Source of the DNA: an uncultured Clostridiaceae bacterium
GTDB lineage: Bacteria; Bacillota; Clostridia; Lachnospirales; Lachnospiraceae
Direction: 5' to 3'
DNA length: 17,257 nt
NCBI GenBank assembly: GCA_958441075.1
Contig: CAUCBQ010000027.1
Coordinates: forward strand, 1-17,257
Each line of letters opens with the position of its first letter. Position 1 is the first letter of the stretch. Shown here one piece after another: positions 1 to 7,995 of this stretch. The notes under the pieces are model-generated. The model saw only the letters and a program-made list of their open reading frames with translations. It was not told where the DNA came from and made no database searches. The translations under genes and the position numbers were made by a program.

Positions 1-202
1 ATTTTTTTAGGTCTACCATATCCTCTGACAGACCGTTTACTGCCTCGTTGGTTGCATTGATATGCTCAGCTGTGAACAGGTCGCCTTCCTGACTATAGAC
101 CGTCACGTCCTGAATCTCAGTATTTCCCGCGCCATCCTGGGACAGCTTATACTTCCTGTTTCCCTCAAAAATATCATCCTTGAAATCTGTTTTTAATGAC
201 AT
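1..202 (-). CDS. Phage tail/baseplate protein, N-terminal fragment (cut by window edge)
   Basis: This is a partial gene: 67 codons are visible from ATG at 202 and the frame is still open at the window edge. The protein starts MSLKTDFKDDIFEGNRKY and later contains FTAEHINATNEAVNGL. A TAEHIN(A)xNxAVN segment near the N-terminus is common in tail-fibre or baseplate-associated proteins of Firmicute phages, where it comes before coiled-coil or fibre regions. It lies 3 bases after the stop of the upstream gene, and its ribosome site AGGAGG overlaps the end of that gene. A tail-tip or fibre role is inferred from position and this motif; the domain that would decide function is outside the window. 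Confidence 0.75.
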   Translation of the reverse strand, partial: MSLKTDFKDDIFEGNRKYKLSQDGAGNTEIQDVTVYSQEGDLFTAEHINATNEAVNGLSEDMVDLKK

Positions 203-205
203 GTC

Positions 206-619
206 TTACCTCCTGTTTCCCAGCATTTTTCGCCCCAGATGAAAACCTAACCGCCTCTGCCCCGATATCATACTGTCATACATATCTCCCAGATCCTTTA
301 ATATCTGCTCAATATCATTGGCCTGATAGATGTTATCATATGTGATCTTTACCGGAGTTGATGGGGTACTGGACTTTACAAAATATGCCGCTCTCACCTT
401 TTTGATATTTTCAAGCAGTCGGGCCATTTCCGTATCTGTACGGTAGTCCTCCATCTTCCATTCCTTGGTTTTTATATCTACGCCAAACCGCTGTGCCAGA
501 AGAGCACAGGCCTGCTCCACCCGGTTAAGGCAGATATAATCTGCATAGACCTTATCCAGATCTGCCGCAAGGTCCGCACTGATCCGATCTGTAATCAATG
601 TGTCCAGCACTGTACTCAT
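206..619 (-). CDS. Conserved phage tail-tip region protein of unknown function
   Basis: A 137-residue soluble, mostly helical protein with no signal peptide or membrane segment. The start ATG at 619 overlaps the hub stop codon (ATGA), and a GGAGGTGA ribosome site lies about 9 bases upstream, so it is translationally coupled to the hub gene. The N-terminal two thirds is acidic-helical and contains the segment VDIKTKEWKMEDYRTDTEMA; the C-terminus is basic (GRKMLGNRR). I do not recognise a family with confidence. Its place between the tail hub and a fibre-like gene suggests a small baseplate or fibre-attachment component, or a tail-tip chaperone; this is inference from order only. Confidence 0.8.
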   Translation of the reverse strand: MSTVLDTLITDRISADLAADLDKVYADYICLNRVEQACALLAQRFGVDIKTKEWKMEDYRTDTEMARLLENIKKVRAAYFVKSSTPSTPVKITYDNIYQANDIEQILKDLGDMYDSMISGQRRLGFHLGRKMLGNRR

Positions 620-2712
620 CCCACTGTCACCTCCGCTGTGATTTTTCTCCGTGAAAATTTCATATCCAGTTTCCGGATCATCCCTTCCATTGTGCCTCTA
701 AATCCTGTTGTTACCCGAACCCGATTTCCAAGTTCCTGATCGTTGATAACTGCCCGGAAGCTGACGCTTTCATTCTTGCTGTAGTAATCATATACCCTGT
801 TTAATACTGCCTGTGCATTTTCCATGGTGACAAGGGTCGCTTCTTTTACCTCAGCAATATTTTTATTCTGGGTGATCTTAGGATTCTCTTTTAAGAGAGT
901 AATCGTGTTATGGTTATATCTAAGCCCCGTCAAGACAACCTCTCCGCCATTGGAAGTGATATACGCATAGTTGGCCCCATGCCTTCCTATAATTCCGCCA
1001 GTAATTAACAGGCTATGATACGGTTCTGAAAACTCCAGCTTGGTTTCTCCTGTTAAGTTTCCCTTGTACAGCTCTGCTGATTCCTGGCTTGGCGTATAGC
1101 TGTGCACATACAACCGGATTCCTGTCACTATTTCACTGTGATCCACAGTAAGACCCAGGAAAATATCTCTTCTAGTAAATTCTGCTGTTACCTCTGTCTG
1201 CTCTGGATATACATACAACTGACGGTCGTAGCTTGTATCTACCAAAGCACCAATAGCAAACGCAAGCTGCTGCAGAGCGCTGCGTTTGCTGGTAATAGGC
1301 AAATATCCGCTTATTCTGGTTTCCTTATAGGCATCATCCAAAAAGTATGTAATCCCTTCATTTTCCATAATGCTGTCCAAAACCTCAGACACCAACATAT
1401 TTTCATAAATTCCGCCCATAAACGGATTATTATCCAAAATCCCAACCGCATCCTGTGTCTCCACTGAGTACCGTTTTCCCCCAATCTGTTTTCCATCCTT
1501 AAGGTAATAAATCCCCAGAATTGCCTCGTCAAAATACAGAGTCTGTTTCTGCTTTTTCTGGAACTCAAACGCATACTCTGTTTTACTTCGGATCGTATAA
1601 TCCATTGTATTTATACTGACCTCTTCTGAAATTGAATTGAGTTCCATCAGGCAGTTAATGTCCTCTATTTCATCATCCTTAAACACCCGGATCAGCCCCC
1701 ATATAATATGAGTTAAAAACACATTACGGTATGGTTTGCTCGTTTCCAAAAACGTAATGACCACTTTATTGTAATAATCTACTACTCCGTAACAGAAATA
1801 ATTATAACTGTCCGGTTCATAATCCTGGTCCTTTAACAGTTCTTCGTCACGATACCATTTTATATTGATCCGGCTACACCGGTCTTCTGTATAATCGTTG
1901 AATCTCAGCGTAATCCCAACGCTGGAATAATTCTGGCTGAAAGAAAATGTGATTGCAGGCAGTACTGTAAATGCACCATCAGAGCCGGATATACTGTCGC
2001 TTACATACCCCATCTCTTCCAGCTGATCCGGAGCGTTGGAATAACCTCCGTCCATCTTTGCATAACGCGGCAGGCACAGCGCATAATCCGGAAACTCAAC
2101 CCCCTCCTTTAAATCCTGCAAATCTACATAATAATCCTTGTCCGGTGTCTCTGCGGTATTATTCTCCGCTGCTCCCAGAGCGATATCGTCATATACGATT
2201 TTCAAGCCGCCTGCATCCGTCATTCTCTGGTTTTTAATAACAGCCAGCCATAGATAACGGTAGGGTCTGCTGCTTTTAAGGAATGTAATTACAATCTGAT
2301 TGAACAGCGGCACTTTGGCCCGACAAAAATACTCTGTCCCGTCCGGCTCAAATTCCTGCTCATGCACCAGCTCCCCGTCCTTATTCCATCGGATATGAAT
2401 ACCGGATGCATAGTCACCACTTAATCGGTTAAAAACCAGATATATACCATTACTTGTCTTTAGACGGTCAAATGTCACCGTGATTACCGGAGGATTTTCA
2501 AACCTTCCGTCCGAACCGCTGAGGGCTGTACTGATGTAACCATACAGCCCCTTTTCTATTCGGTCCGGGGCATTAGGATAGTTGCTGTCCATCTTTGCAT
2601 AACGCGGCAGGCACAGCGCATAAGGTGGGAGCTGCTGCTCCGTGTTTGCAAGCTCCTCGACTGACGCATATGGCTGCTGCCCGTTGCTCTCCACCCTAAT
2701 ATCCCATTTCAT
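616..2712 (-). CDS. Tail hub / tail-associated structural protein with duplicated N-terminal module
   Basis: A 698-residue protein that probably forms the tail-tip hub. Residues about 31-170 and 210-345 are a tandem duplication: both open with YALCLPRYAKMD and NAPD, then share LSGSDG/ISGSDG, GI.L.FN, I.IKW/IRW, PD...YFC and VVITF/IVITF followed by PYR. Their dense alternating hydrophobics suggest beta-sandwiches. Residues about 350-698 look like the hub fold seen in siphophage tail proteins: an SISEEVSINTMDYTI strand region, an ALQQLAFAIGALVD helix, and C-terminal RVRVTTGFRGTMEGMIRKLD followed by MKFSRRKITAEV. The start ATG at 2712 has GGAGG 9 bases upstream, just after the stop of the Dit-position gene. 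Related proteins as I recall them usually carry one copy of the N-terminal module, so two copies is the oddity. No peptidase catalytic motif could be assigned. Confidence 0.82.
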   Translation of the reverse strand: MKWDIRVESNGQQPYASVEELANTEQQLPPYALCLPRYAKMDSNYPNAPDRIEKGLYGYISTALSGSDGRFENPPVITVTFDRLKTSNGIYLVFNRLSGDYASGIHIRWNKDGELVHEQEFEPDGTEYFCRAKVPLFNQIVITFLKSSRPYRYLWLAVIKNQRMTDAGGLKIVYDDIALGAAENNTAETPDKDYYVDLQDLKEGVEFPDYALCLPRYAKMDGGYSNAPDQLEEMGYVSDSISGSDGAFTVLPAITFSFSQNYSSVGITLRFNDYTEDRCSRINIKWYRDEELLKDQDYEPDSYNYFCYGVVDYYNKVVITFLETSKPYRNVFLTHIIWGLIRVFKDDEIEDINCLMELNSISEEVSINTMDYTIRSKTEYAFEFQKKQKQTLYFDEAILGIYYLKDGKQIGGKRYSVETQDAVGILDNNPFMGGIYENMLVSEVLDSIMENEGITYFLDDAYKETRISGYLPITSKRSALQQLAFAIGALVDTSYDRQLYVYPEQTEVTAEFTRRDIFLGLTVDHSEIVTGIRLYVHSYTPSQESAELYKGNLTGETKLEFSEPYHSLLITGGIIGRHGANYAYITSNGGEVVLTGLRYNHNTITLLKENPKITQNKNIAEVKEATLVTMENAQAVLNRVYDYYSKNESVSFRAVINDQELGNRVRVTTGFRGTMEGMIRKLDMKFSRRKITAEVTVG
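2050..2086 (-). repeat. Exact 37-bp direct repeat, copy 2 (within hub gene)
   Basis: Identical over 37 bases to 2587-2623 and placed 537 bp (exactly 179 codons) from it, in the same frame. It encodes the conserved start of the second N-terminal module (ALCLPRYAKMD). The sequence around it has diverged strongly, so the perfect match stands out. Confidence 0.95.
2587..2623 (-). repeat. Exact 37-bp direct repeat, copy 1 (within hub gene)
   Basis: Partner of 2050-2086. It encodes the start of the first N-terminal module. The first base beyond each end differs between the copies, so 37 bp is the full exact match. Confidence 0.95.
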
Positions 2713-2715
2713 TTC

Positions 2716-3117
2716 CTATCGCCTCCTCTGCGGTTCCATTGCCGTGAAATTCAATGACAGGCCATCCGTGCCCCATATATTCTTTCCGTTCCGGATACGG
2801 AGCTTGTCCTTGCCTTGGGTAACGTATGCGCGAAAGGTTAATGTCTCCTGTCCATATGGGAACGTCATTTCATGGCTGTCCCTATTAGGATCTGAAACAG
2901 CATCATAAAATGCATCATAGGAGGCTGTATCCCCATCTTTTGGGTATACCTTCATAGCGTAATTATAAAACGTACCGATTACATCACGTTCCATGGTATA
3001 GTCCATGGTGCGCCCTGACTGGTCCGTGTCTGTCACTGCAAAACTCCGCTCCAGAGATTCAGCCTCCACCTCCACGTTATACATTCTGCCATCCATCAAA
3101 AACACGCTGTCTGCCAT
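2716..3117 (-). CDS. Putative distal-tail (Dit-position) structural protein
   Basis: A 133-residue beta-rich protein. It starts at an ATG whose A is the last base of the tape-measure stop (TGATG), with GGAGGAACCTG directly in front, so translation is coupled to the tape measure. The pattern is that of a small tail protein: an MADSVFLMDGRMYNVEV opening strand, an SLERSFAVTDTDQSGRTMDY segment, a central tyrosine-rich part (GTFYNYAMKVYP, SYDAFYDAVS) and a C-terminal strand region ending in FTAMEPQRRR. Position between tape measure and hub matches the place of Dit in siphophages. Family membership is inferred from order and size; a tail-tip ring or adaptor protein without true Dit homology is possible. 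Confidence 0.8.
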   Translation of the reverse strand: MADSVFLMDGRMYNVEVEAESLERSFAVTDTDQSGRTMDYTMERDVIGTFYNYAMKVYPKDGDTASYDAFYDAVSDPNRDSHEMTFPYGQETLTFRAYVTQGKDKLRIRNGKNIWGTDGLSLNFTAMEPQRRR

Positions 3118-6100
3118 CAGGTTCCTCCTATCACTACCAGGCTCACACCTCTGCGGGCCGCCTCACGGTCAAGCTCCGGCTTTAATGCTCTTGCCAGTGC
3201 TGCCATACTTCCTGTCATATTTAATACGATCTGGATTGGCTGGCTGCCGTCCCTCTGCATCCGGCTAAGCAATGCATCAAGCTTTGCAATCAGACTGGAT
3301 AATACCTCTTCCTCTTCGTAGGATCTGCCTCGCATAGATGCAGACATATCACCTGCCCGTGGCGGTACAATACTTCCACTTGCCATCTTGGGCAGATATG
3401 AAACCGCATTAGGAATATCAATCCCTACAGGCAGCTGGATCTGTACGCCGTCAAATACATCCATGACATCATCCAGCCAGTCCTGCACAATACTGCGGGA
3501 CGATCTTGCCATATCAGCAATACCGTTGTTGAATCCACGGACCACATACTCTGCAATGCTGTAAAACTCTTTTGAGGGAGAATTGATGTCAAACTCTTCC
3601 TCAGCTTCTTCCATTGCCTCAGCCGCCCACTTCCGGATCGCATCCTTTGCCATATATGCAAAATCGCTGATACCATTTGCAAAGCCCTCGTTGATCCGCT
3701 TTGCCATGTCGTAGAATGCTGCATACATTCCGCCAGTTCCCTGAGGATCACTGTCTCCCCAGAACCATTCCCTGACATTTCTGGCCCATGTTTCTACAGG
3801 CCCCTGAGTTTCGGAATGGCTGCCTTCTATTTTGGCTTTAAATGCCTGGATAATAAGGTCTGCGAATTTCGTCCAGGAAAACTCATTTACTCCCTGGTTT
3901 TCGTCAACACCCACGAACCACTTCCTTACGTTTTCGGCCCATGTTTCCATTACCGTCTGGGACTGGGTATAATTCTTCCTTACAGTATTGTTAAATCCTG
4001 ACATAATGCTGTTGGCCCATTTCTTGGATTCCATGGAATCCCCTGTACTGATTCCGAACTTTTCTGAAAACCAGTTTGCCACACCAGAAGCCCATGACTG
4101 TACTACATTCTGGGAAGCAGTCTGTTCACTCGTCACGCCCTGGTTAAATCCCTGCACTGTGTAAGAACCGATTCCTGCCAGAACAGTAGACGGGCTATGG
4201 ATTCCAAGCAGGCTCTTTAATCCGTTCACAAATGGATCTGTAATGTTTGCCTTAATAAATGCTCCGGGATTTGAGAAAAACTCTTTAATACCGTTACAGA
4301 AGCCATCCCAAAGGTACTGGCCCATTTCTGCCATCACGGTAGACGGGCTGTGGATTCCGAAAAGTTCTTTGAAATACTTCACAAAAGGATCCACTATATT
4401 ATCTCTGATAAATGCTTTCGGATCAGAAAAGAATGTTTTCACTCCTTCACAGAATCCTTCCCACAGACTCTTTCCTATTTCGGATAAAAGGCCCCAAGAA
4501 GCCAAAACTACAGCCTTCAATGTCTGGAGCACAGCATCAATAACAGATAACAGGATCCCCCACCAGTCTATCGCTAAAGCCATTTCAGCAACGCCAGCTC
4601 CTAAGGCTGTCCAATCCGTTTCTTTTATAAATGTTACAAACGCATTTAACAATCCCAGAACAAAATCGCTGATGGCCGTACCAGATCCAGCCCAATCAAA
4701 TGTCTGGAAAAACGTACTTAGGCTCAAAGCGATTGAGCTACCGAATCCTGTCCAGTCAAATGTCTGAGCAAAATTTCCGGCAATAGCAAATAATCCACTT
4801 AATCCTGTGGCAAATAACAGCCCAAGCATTCCCCAGTCAATTTGTGATATGGTTCCATTGAGCCCATTTCCAACAGCCTGTCCAATCAATGGCCAGTCTG
4901 CAGTATCCACAAAGCCATACAGACCTGAAATTTTTGCTTGGAAAAATGCTCCCAGAGTGGCTCCAAATAAATTCCAGTCAATCGTAGCGACCATACCGTT
5001 AAGCCCTGTTGCTAGAGCTGATCCCAGCATAAGCCAGTCAATCTGAGTAAGAAGCAGATACAACGTATTTGCTAACGTATTGATTCCTGTCCCCATCATG
5101 ATACCAATCGAATACCAATCAATACTTGCGACTAGGCTGTTAAACAACGTAGTAAACGCGATCACAAATGCGGTGATCTTAGCGCCTACATTGTCCCAGC
5201 TTATATAGTCTGTAAACTTCTGGACTGATTCATTGACCTTCTGACCGATCAACTGTCCAATACCCTCCCAGTCTCCCGCCTGCCACAGTTCTTTCAGTTT
5301 ATTTGCAAAATCGCTGATTCCCTGATCGATTGCTGCAGTTTCAAACATCTGTGAGGGATCTATACCTCCACCTAATCCACCGGAGGAACCGTCAGCCCCT
5401 TCTCTTTGGATCTGTACCAGATCATCAAACGGGGCCAGTGCCTTTTTCGCATCCTTTCCTGCCTGCTTTGCTGCGCCTCCAGTCTTTTTTAGGCTGGCTG
5501 CATAATCTTTATTTACTCGTTTTGCCCTGGTAAACGTACTTTTACCTGTAATGGCTGATAAAAACTGACCGATTACGTTAATGGCCTGAATCAGCTTCTG
5601 AATCAGAATATCCAAAGCAGGAACTACAACACTGGTTAATGGTGCAAATGCAGCCGCAAATGAATATTTAAGCTGGCTCAAGGATGAAGTAAACGAACTC
5701 ATGACCGCATTAAACGAAAAGGAATATTGAGCCATGCCCTGAATACCGTCTTTAAATGCTCTCGTTATTGCCGAAAGCCCTCGAAACACAGCCGAAAACA
5801 TGATGCTCTGTCCCAACATCCTGAACATGGACAAACCTTTATTCCCTTTTTTGGCACTTTTCCCTAATCCTAAAAATGCCTTACTCATTTTTAACAATGC
5901 TTTCGTCGCACTGGATGCTGCGGCCTTAACTCCCTTTAATCCAAGAGTCCCCATTGTCACAGCCACTTTTCGGGCCATGCCTAACACGCCATTTAGTGCA
6001 AGGTGAAACAGTTTAATCGGAGCGACTTTAAATCCATTTGCAACTTTTGCTCCTAATACAGTAAAAAAAACAGGTAAATGTGCAAATGCTGCTTTTACAG

Positions 6101-6941
6101 ATGCGACCACTCCTACATATTGCTGTGTCTGGGCTTTTGTATTTACCAGTGAAGCCTCGTACTTCTTTAATTCGGCGGTCATCCGTGCAATCTCAGAAGC
6201 ATTTCGGTCATATTCGGCATAACCCAGTCCTACTCCAGCAGATTTAAGCTCTTTCTGTCTTGCCTGAAGCTGTTGCAGTCTTCTGGTAAGATCCACGATC
6301 TTCTGATTACTAACTTCCGCACTTTCTGCTATAGCTGATAATTTTGAGGCTTCTTTTGCAGCCTTCCCTTCTTTTCCAACCAGCTCCATCAGGCGTTGCT
6401 TTTGTATATACAGCTGATTGTTTAAATACTCCAGATCAGAAGCCTTCTTTTGGTATGATGGGCTTTCCTTCCCTGATGTAAAAGCCCGGTCTCTGTTGAT
6501 GGTATCCTGTAACTCAGTTTTGTATGTTCTAAGTTTCCGGCTTGTCTCATCAATATCATATTGCAAGTTTTTCCATCTGGAGGAATTTTTCTTAACACCC
6601 TGTTCCTCCATTTTGTTTTGCCGTTCAAGAAGTCCGTCTAGCTTTTTGCTTGTTTTCTCTACTGCATTGGACAGCGTATTATACTCATCTGTCGGTATCT
6701 CCGTTTCACCTATATGATGTATTTCTGCCTGGAGTTGTTTTATCCTTGCCTCTGTCCGTGCTATCTGACTTTCTACGCTAGAGATCTGTATCGGTTTTGA
6801 AAAAAGACTATTGATTTCACGACCTGCGGCCCCCACAGCTTTGGCACATCTGTCTGCTGCTTTTTTAATAGAACTCGTGCCATCCTTGAACCCATCTGTA
6901 TTGACCGCAGTATCAAATCTCAGGCTTCCATCTGCTGCCAT
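3117..6941 (-). CDS. Phage tail tape measure protein
   Basis: A 1274-residue protein that sets tail length and is expected to pass into the host envelope during DNA ejection. Layout: residues about 50-275 are charged heptad-like coiled coil; 280-470 are rich in hydrophobic and Ala/Gly segments likely to interact with membrane; 555-795 hold (I/F)DW repeats; 826-1140 hold a 51-residue repeat with GF, WA and HSPST motifs; 1190-1274 end in a charged helix and an IQIVLNMTG strand region. HSPST/NSPSK sequences near the C-terminal part are typical of Firmicute tape measures. The start ATG at 6941 has GAGGTG about 6 bases upstream. By the usual rule of about 0.15 nm per residue the tail would be near 190 nm long if all residues are extended, which the folded repeats may reduce. 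GC is about 42%, lower than the head genes. Confidence 0.95.
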   Translation of the reverse strand: MAADGSLRFDTAVNTDGFKDGTSSIKKAADRCAKAVGAAGREINSLFSKPIQISSVESQIARTEARIKQLQAEIHHIGETEIPTDEYNTLSNAVEKTSKKLDGLLERQNKMEEQGVKKNSSRWKNLQYDIDETSRKLRTYKTELQDTINRDRAFTSGKESPSYQKKASDLEYLNNQLYIQKQRLMELVGKEGKAAKEASKLSAIAESAEVSNQKIVDLTRRLQQLQARQKELKSAGVGLGYAEYDRNASEIARMTAELKKYEASLVNTKAQTQQYVGVVASVKAAFAHLPVFFTVLGAKVANGFKVAPIKLFHLALNGVLGMARKVAVTMGTLGLKGVKAAASSATKALLKMSKAFLGLGKSAKKGNKGLSMFRMLGQSIMFSAVFRGLSAITRAFKDGIQGMAQYSFSFNAVMSSFTSSLSQLKYSFAAAFAPLTSVVVPALDILIQKLIQAINVIGQFLSAITGKSTFTRAKRVNKDYAASLKKTGGAAKQAGKDAKKALAPFDDLVQIQREGADGSSGGLGGGIDPSQMFETAAIDQGISDFANKLKELWQAGDWEGIGQLIGQKVNESVQKFTDYISWDNVGAKITAFVIAFTTLFNSLVASIDWYSIGIMMGTGINTLANTLYLLLTQIDWLMLGSALATGLNGMVATIDWNLFGATLGAFFQAKISGLYGFVDTADWPLIGQAVGNGLNGTISQIDWGMLGLLFATGLSGLFAIAGNFAQTFDWTGFGSSIALSLSTFFQTFDWAGSGTAISDFVLGLLNAFVTFIKETDWTALGAGVAEMALAIDWWGILLSVIDAVLQTLKAVVLASWGLLSEIGKSLWEGFCEGVKTFFSDPKAFIRDNIVDPFVKYFKELFGIHSPSTVMAEMGQYLWDGFCNGIKEFFSNPGAFIKANITDPFVNGLKSLLGIHSPSTVLAGIGSYTVQGFNQGVTSEQTASQNVVQSWASGVANWFSEKFGISTGDSMESKKWANSIMSGFNNTVRKNYTQSQTVMETWAENVRKWFVGVDENQGVNEFSWTKFADLIIQAFKAKIEGSHSETQGPVETWARNVREWFWGDSDPQGTGGMYAAFYDMAKRINEGFANGISDFAYMAKDAIRKWAAEAMEEAEEEFDINSPSKEFYSIAEYVVRGFNNGIADMARSSRSIVQDWLDDVMDVFDGVQIQLPVGIDIPNAVSYLPKMASGSIVPPRAGDMSASMRGRSYEEEEVLSSLIAKLDALLSRMQRDGSQPIQIVLNMTGSMAALARALKPELDREAARRGVSLVVIGGT
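3531..4466 (-). repeat. Seven-unit 51-residue repeat in tape measure
   Basis: Aligned phenylalanines of a (G/A)F motif fall at residues 830, 881, 932, 983, 1034, 1087 and 1137, with spacings 51, 51, 51, 51, 53 and 50. The first two units (4466-4314 and 4313-4161) are clear 153-bp tandem copies, both encoding LW.GFC.G, DPFV and GIHSPST. Later units keep the GF and a W(A/L) about 18-20 residues on (W950, W1001, W1052, W1105), and the SPS motif returns at 1121. Confidence 0.85.
4563..5117 (-). repeat. DW repeat with alternating 27/20-residue spacing in tape measure
   Basis: Tryptophans of a DW motif fall at residues 609, 636, 656, 683, 703, 730, 750, 777 and 793. The spacings are 27, 20, 27, 20, 27, 20, 27 and 16, giving a 47-residue two-part repeat. 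Each DW is followed by a (I/L/F)G-type turn and a Gly/Ala-rich hydrophobic helix. Less regular related sites occur earlier at W558 and W582. Confidence 0.9.
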
Positions 6942-6962
6942 GCTCTCACCTCATTTCCGGGC

Positions 6963-6988
6963 ATAAAATAAGACACCTTCCGGTGCCT
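6963..6988 (-). terminator. Terminator-like hairpin between chaperone pair and tape measure
   Basis: On the minus strand AGGCACC pairs with GGTGTCT (7 bp, one G-U) around a GGAA loop of GNRA type, followed by TATTTTAT. It begins inside the stop codon of the Gp15-like gene and ends about 20 bases before the tape-measure start. The T-tract is short, so partial termination, transcript-end stabilisation or a translation effect are all possible. Confidence 0.5.
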
Positions 6989-7547
6989 AACCCAATAGCT
7001 TATTCCAATAATCAATCTCTTTCTGTTCTTCTTCCGTATACCGAGTCTTCAGATCACACAGCTTTTTATTATTTCTGTAAAATTCCTCTTCCCATTTTTC
7101 CAGCCGTTTTCCCTTGGCCTTTTTCTGACGGATTCCCAGAACCGTAGAGAATGTTCCTTCCTCAATCTCCATGAAATACCCAGCAAACGTCCACCAGTGA
7201 AGATAGGGGACAGCTCGTGTTTCTATGCCGGCTACTTTATTGACCGCAGGGAACAGGATCGCCTCATCCTGCTCCCAGTCCATCATCTTTTTAGCCGGTC
7301 TTTTATCATCATCTTCCCTGCCGCAGTCCACAAACCATTTCGCCTGCAAGATAGCTTCCCCTATATATTCCTGAGGAATCTGGCTGTATCCCTTTCTGTA
7401 CAGCCTTCTTAGAAGTATTTCAAGCTTTTGGGCGGCTGTCAGATCCGGATCGGTACAAGCAGACAGAAAAATTAGGACATTACGGTAATCCGTTTCAATC
7501 GGATATGTAACTCCGCCCACTTCAAGGCTGTCCGGCAGGAACTTCAT
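6987..7547 (-). CDS. Gp15-family tail protein (second tail-assembly chaperone)
   Basis: A 186-residue protein resembling the bacteriophage Gp15 family: it opens MKFLPDSLEVGGVTYPIETDYRN, as these proteins do (LPxSxEVGGxxYPIxTDYR), and continues with a long tryptophan-containing middle (ILQAKWFVDCG, YLHWWTFAGYFMEI) and a charged helical end. It sits between the first chaperone gene and the tape measure, the position of the lambda gpT-like partner that binds the tape measure during tail assembly. ATG at 7547 is chosen because AAAGGA lies 11 bases upstream and the protein then starts at the family's usual N-terminus. ATG at 7559 is the alternative but lacks a spaced ribosome site. It overlaps the first chaperone gene in the +1 frame. 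Confidence 0.85.
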   Translation of the reverse strand: MKFLPDSLEVGGVTYPIETDYRNVLIFLSACTDPDLTAAQKLEILLRRLYRKGYSQIPQEYIGEAILQAKWFVDCGREDDDKRPAKKMMDWEQDEAILFPAVNKVAGIETRAVPYLHWWTFAGYFMEIEEGTFSTVLGIRQKKAKGKRLEKWEEEFYRNNKKLCDLKTRYTEEEQKEIDYWNKLLG

Positions 7548-7983
7548 CGGCTTCCACATCCTTTAAATACTGGCTCATCTTCTTACGGTTCTTTTCGTTA
7601 TAGGCTTTTACAGCCGGCTGCACCAATTCCAATAATCCATTTAAAACCTCTTCAAAAAGATAATTCTGACCTATAATGCATAATGGGGACTGACCTGCAA
7701 AAATCGTATCATACACATCTGCATTAAAAATACCATTAAAGGCCTTACGCATGGCAGCCGTAAATTCAGCCACATATGCCCCGTTCTTTTCCAAATCCGT
7801 TTTAGGACTTCCGTCCGGATTCAGCTCAATCCCTTCCGGGATCTGATGGGTGCTAAATTCATTCTGAACGCTCAGAACACGGTTTATAATCTCCGGATCA
7901 GCCGGATTAAACCGTATTACCCGGTTCGGATCATCATTAACCATAAAACTCTCATAACCATCATTAAAATTAAGACTTCTCAT
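7522..7983 (-). CDS. Putative tail-assembly chaperone (gpG-like position)
   Basis: A 153-residue acidic helical protein directly after the major tail protein and overlapping the Gp15-like gene, which is where gpG-type tail-assembly chaperones lie. Visible features are an N-terminal LNFNDGYESFMVNDDPNRVI strand region, a central helix (AYVAEFTAAMRKAFNGIFN) and a C-terminal helical part (LFEEVLNGLLELVQPAVKAY) ending in EVPAGQP. The start ATG at 7983 has GAGGGG 5 bases upstream. The last sense codon and stop read CCT TGA, a form that can support +1 slipping. Function is inferred from position; sequence family was not recognised with certainty. Confidence 0.8.
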   Translation of the reverse strand: MRSLNFNDGYESFMVNDDPNRVIRFNPADPEIINRVLSVQNEFSTHQIPEGIELNPDGSPKTDLEKNGAYVAEFTAAMRKAFNGIFNADVYDTIFAGQSPLCIIGQNYLFEEVLNGLLELVQPAVKAYNEKNRKKMSQYLKDVEADEVPAGQP

Positions 7984-7995
7984 TCTGACCCCTCT

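Noticed and set aside
1102..1467. Plus-strand open frame of 121 codons within the hub gene
   Set aside because: Lies wholly opposite a well-supported gene, has no ribosome site and a composition typical of antisense shadow frames.
4161..4466. Tandem repeat as a CRISPR array or mobile element
   Set aside because: The 153-bp copies are in-frame, diverged and without spacers or terminal inverted repeats; they are protein repeats of the tape measure.
4243..4767. Plus-strand 174-codon open frame inside the tape measure gene
   Set aside because: It mirrors the repeats of the tape measure in antisense and has no start signal or recognisable family.
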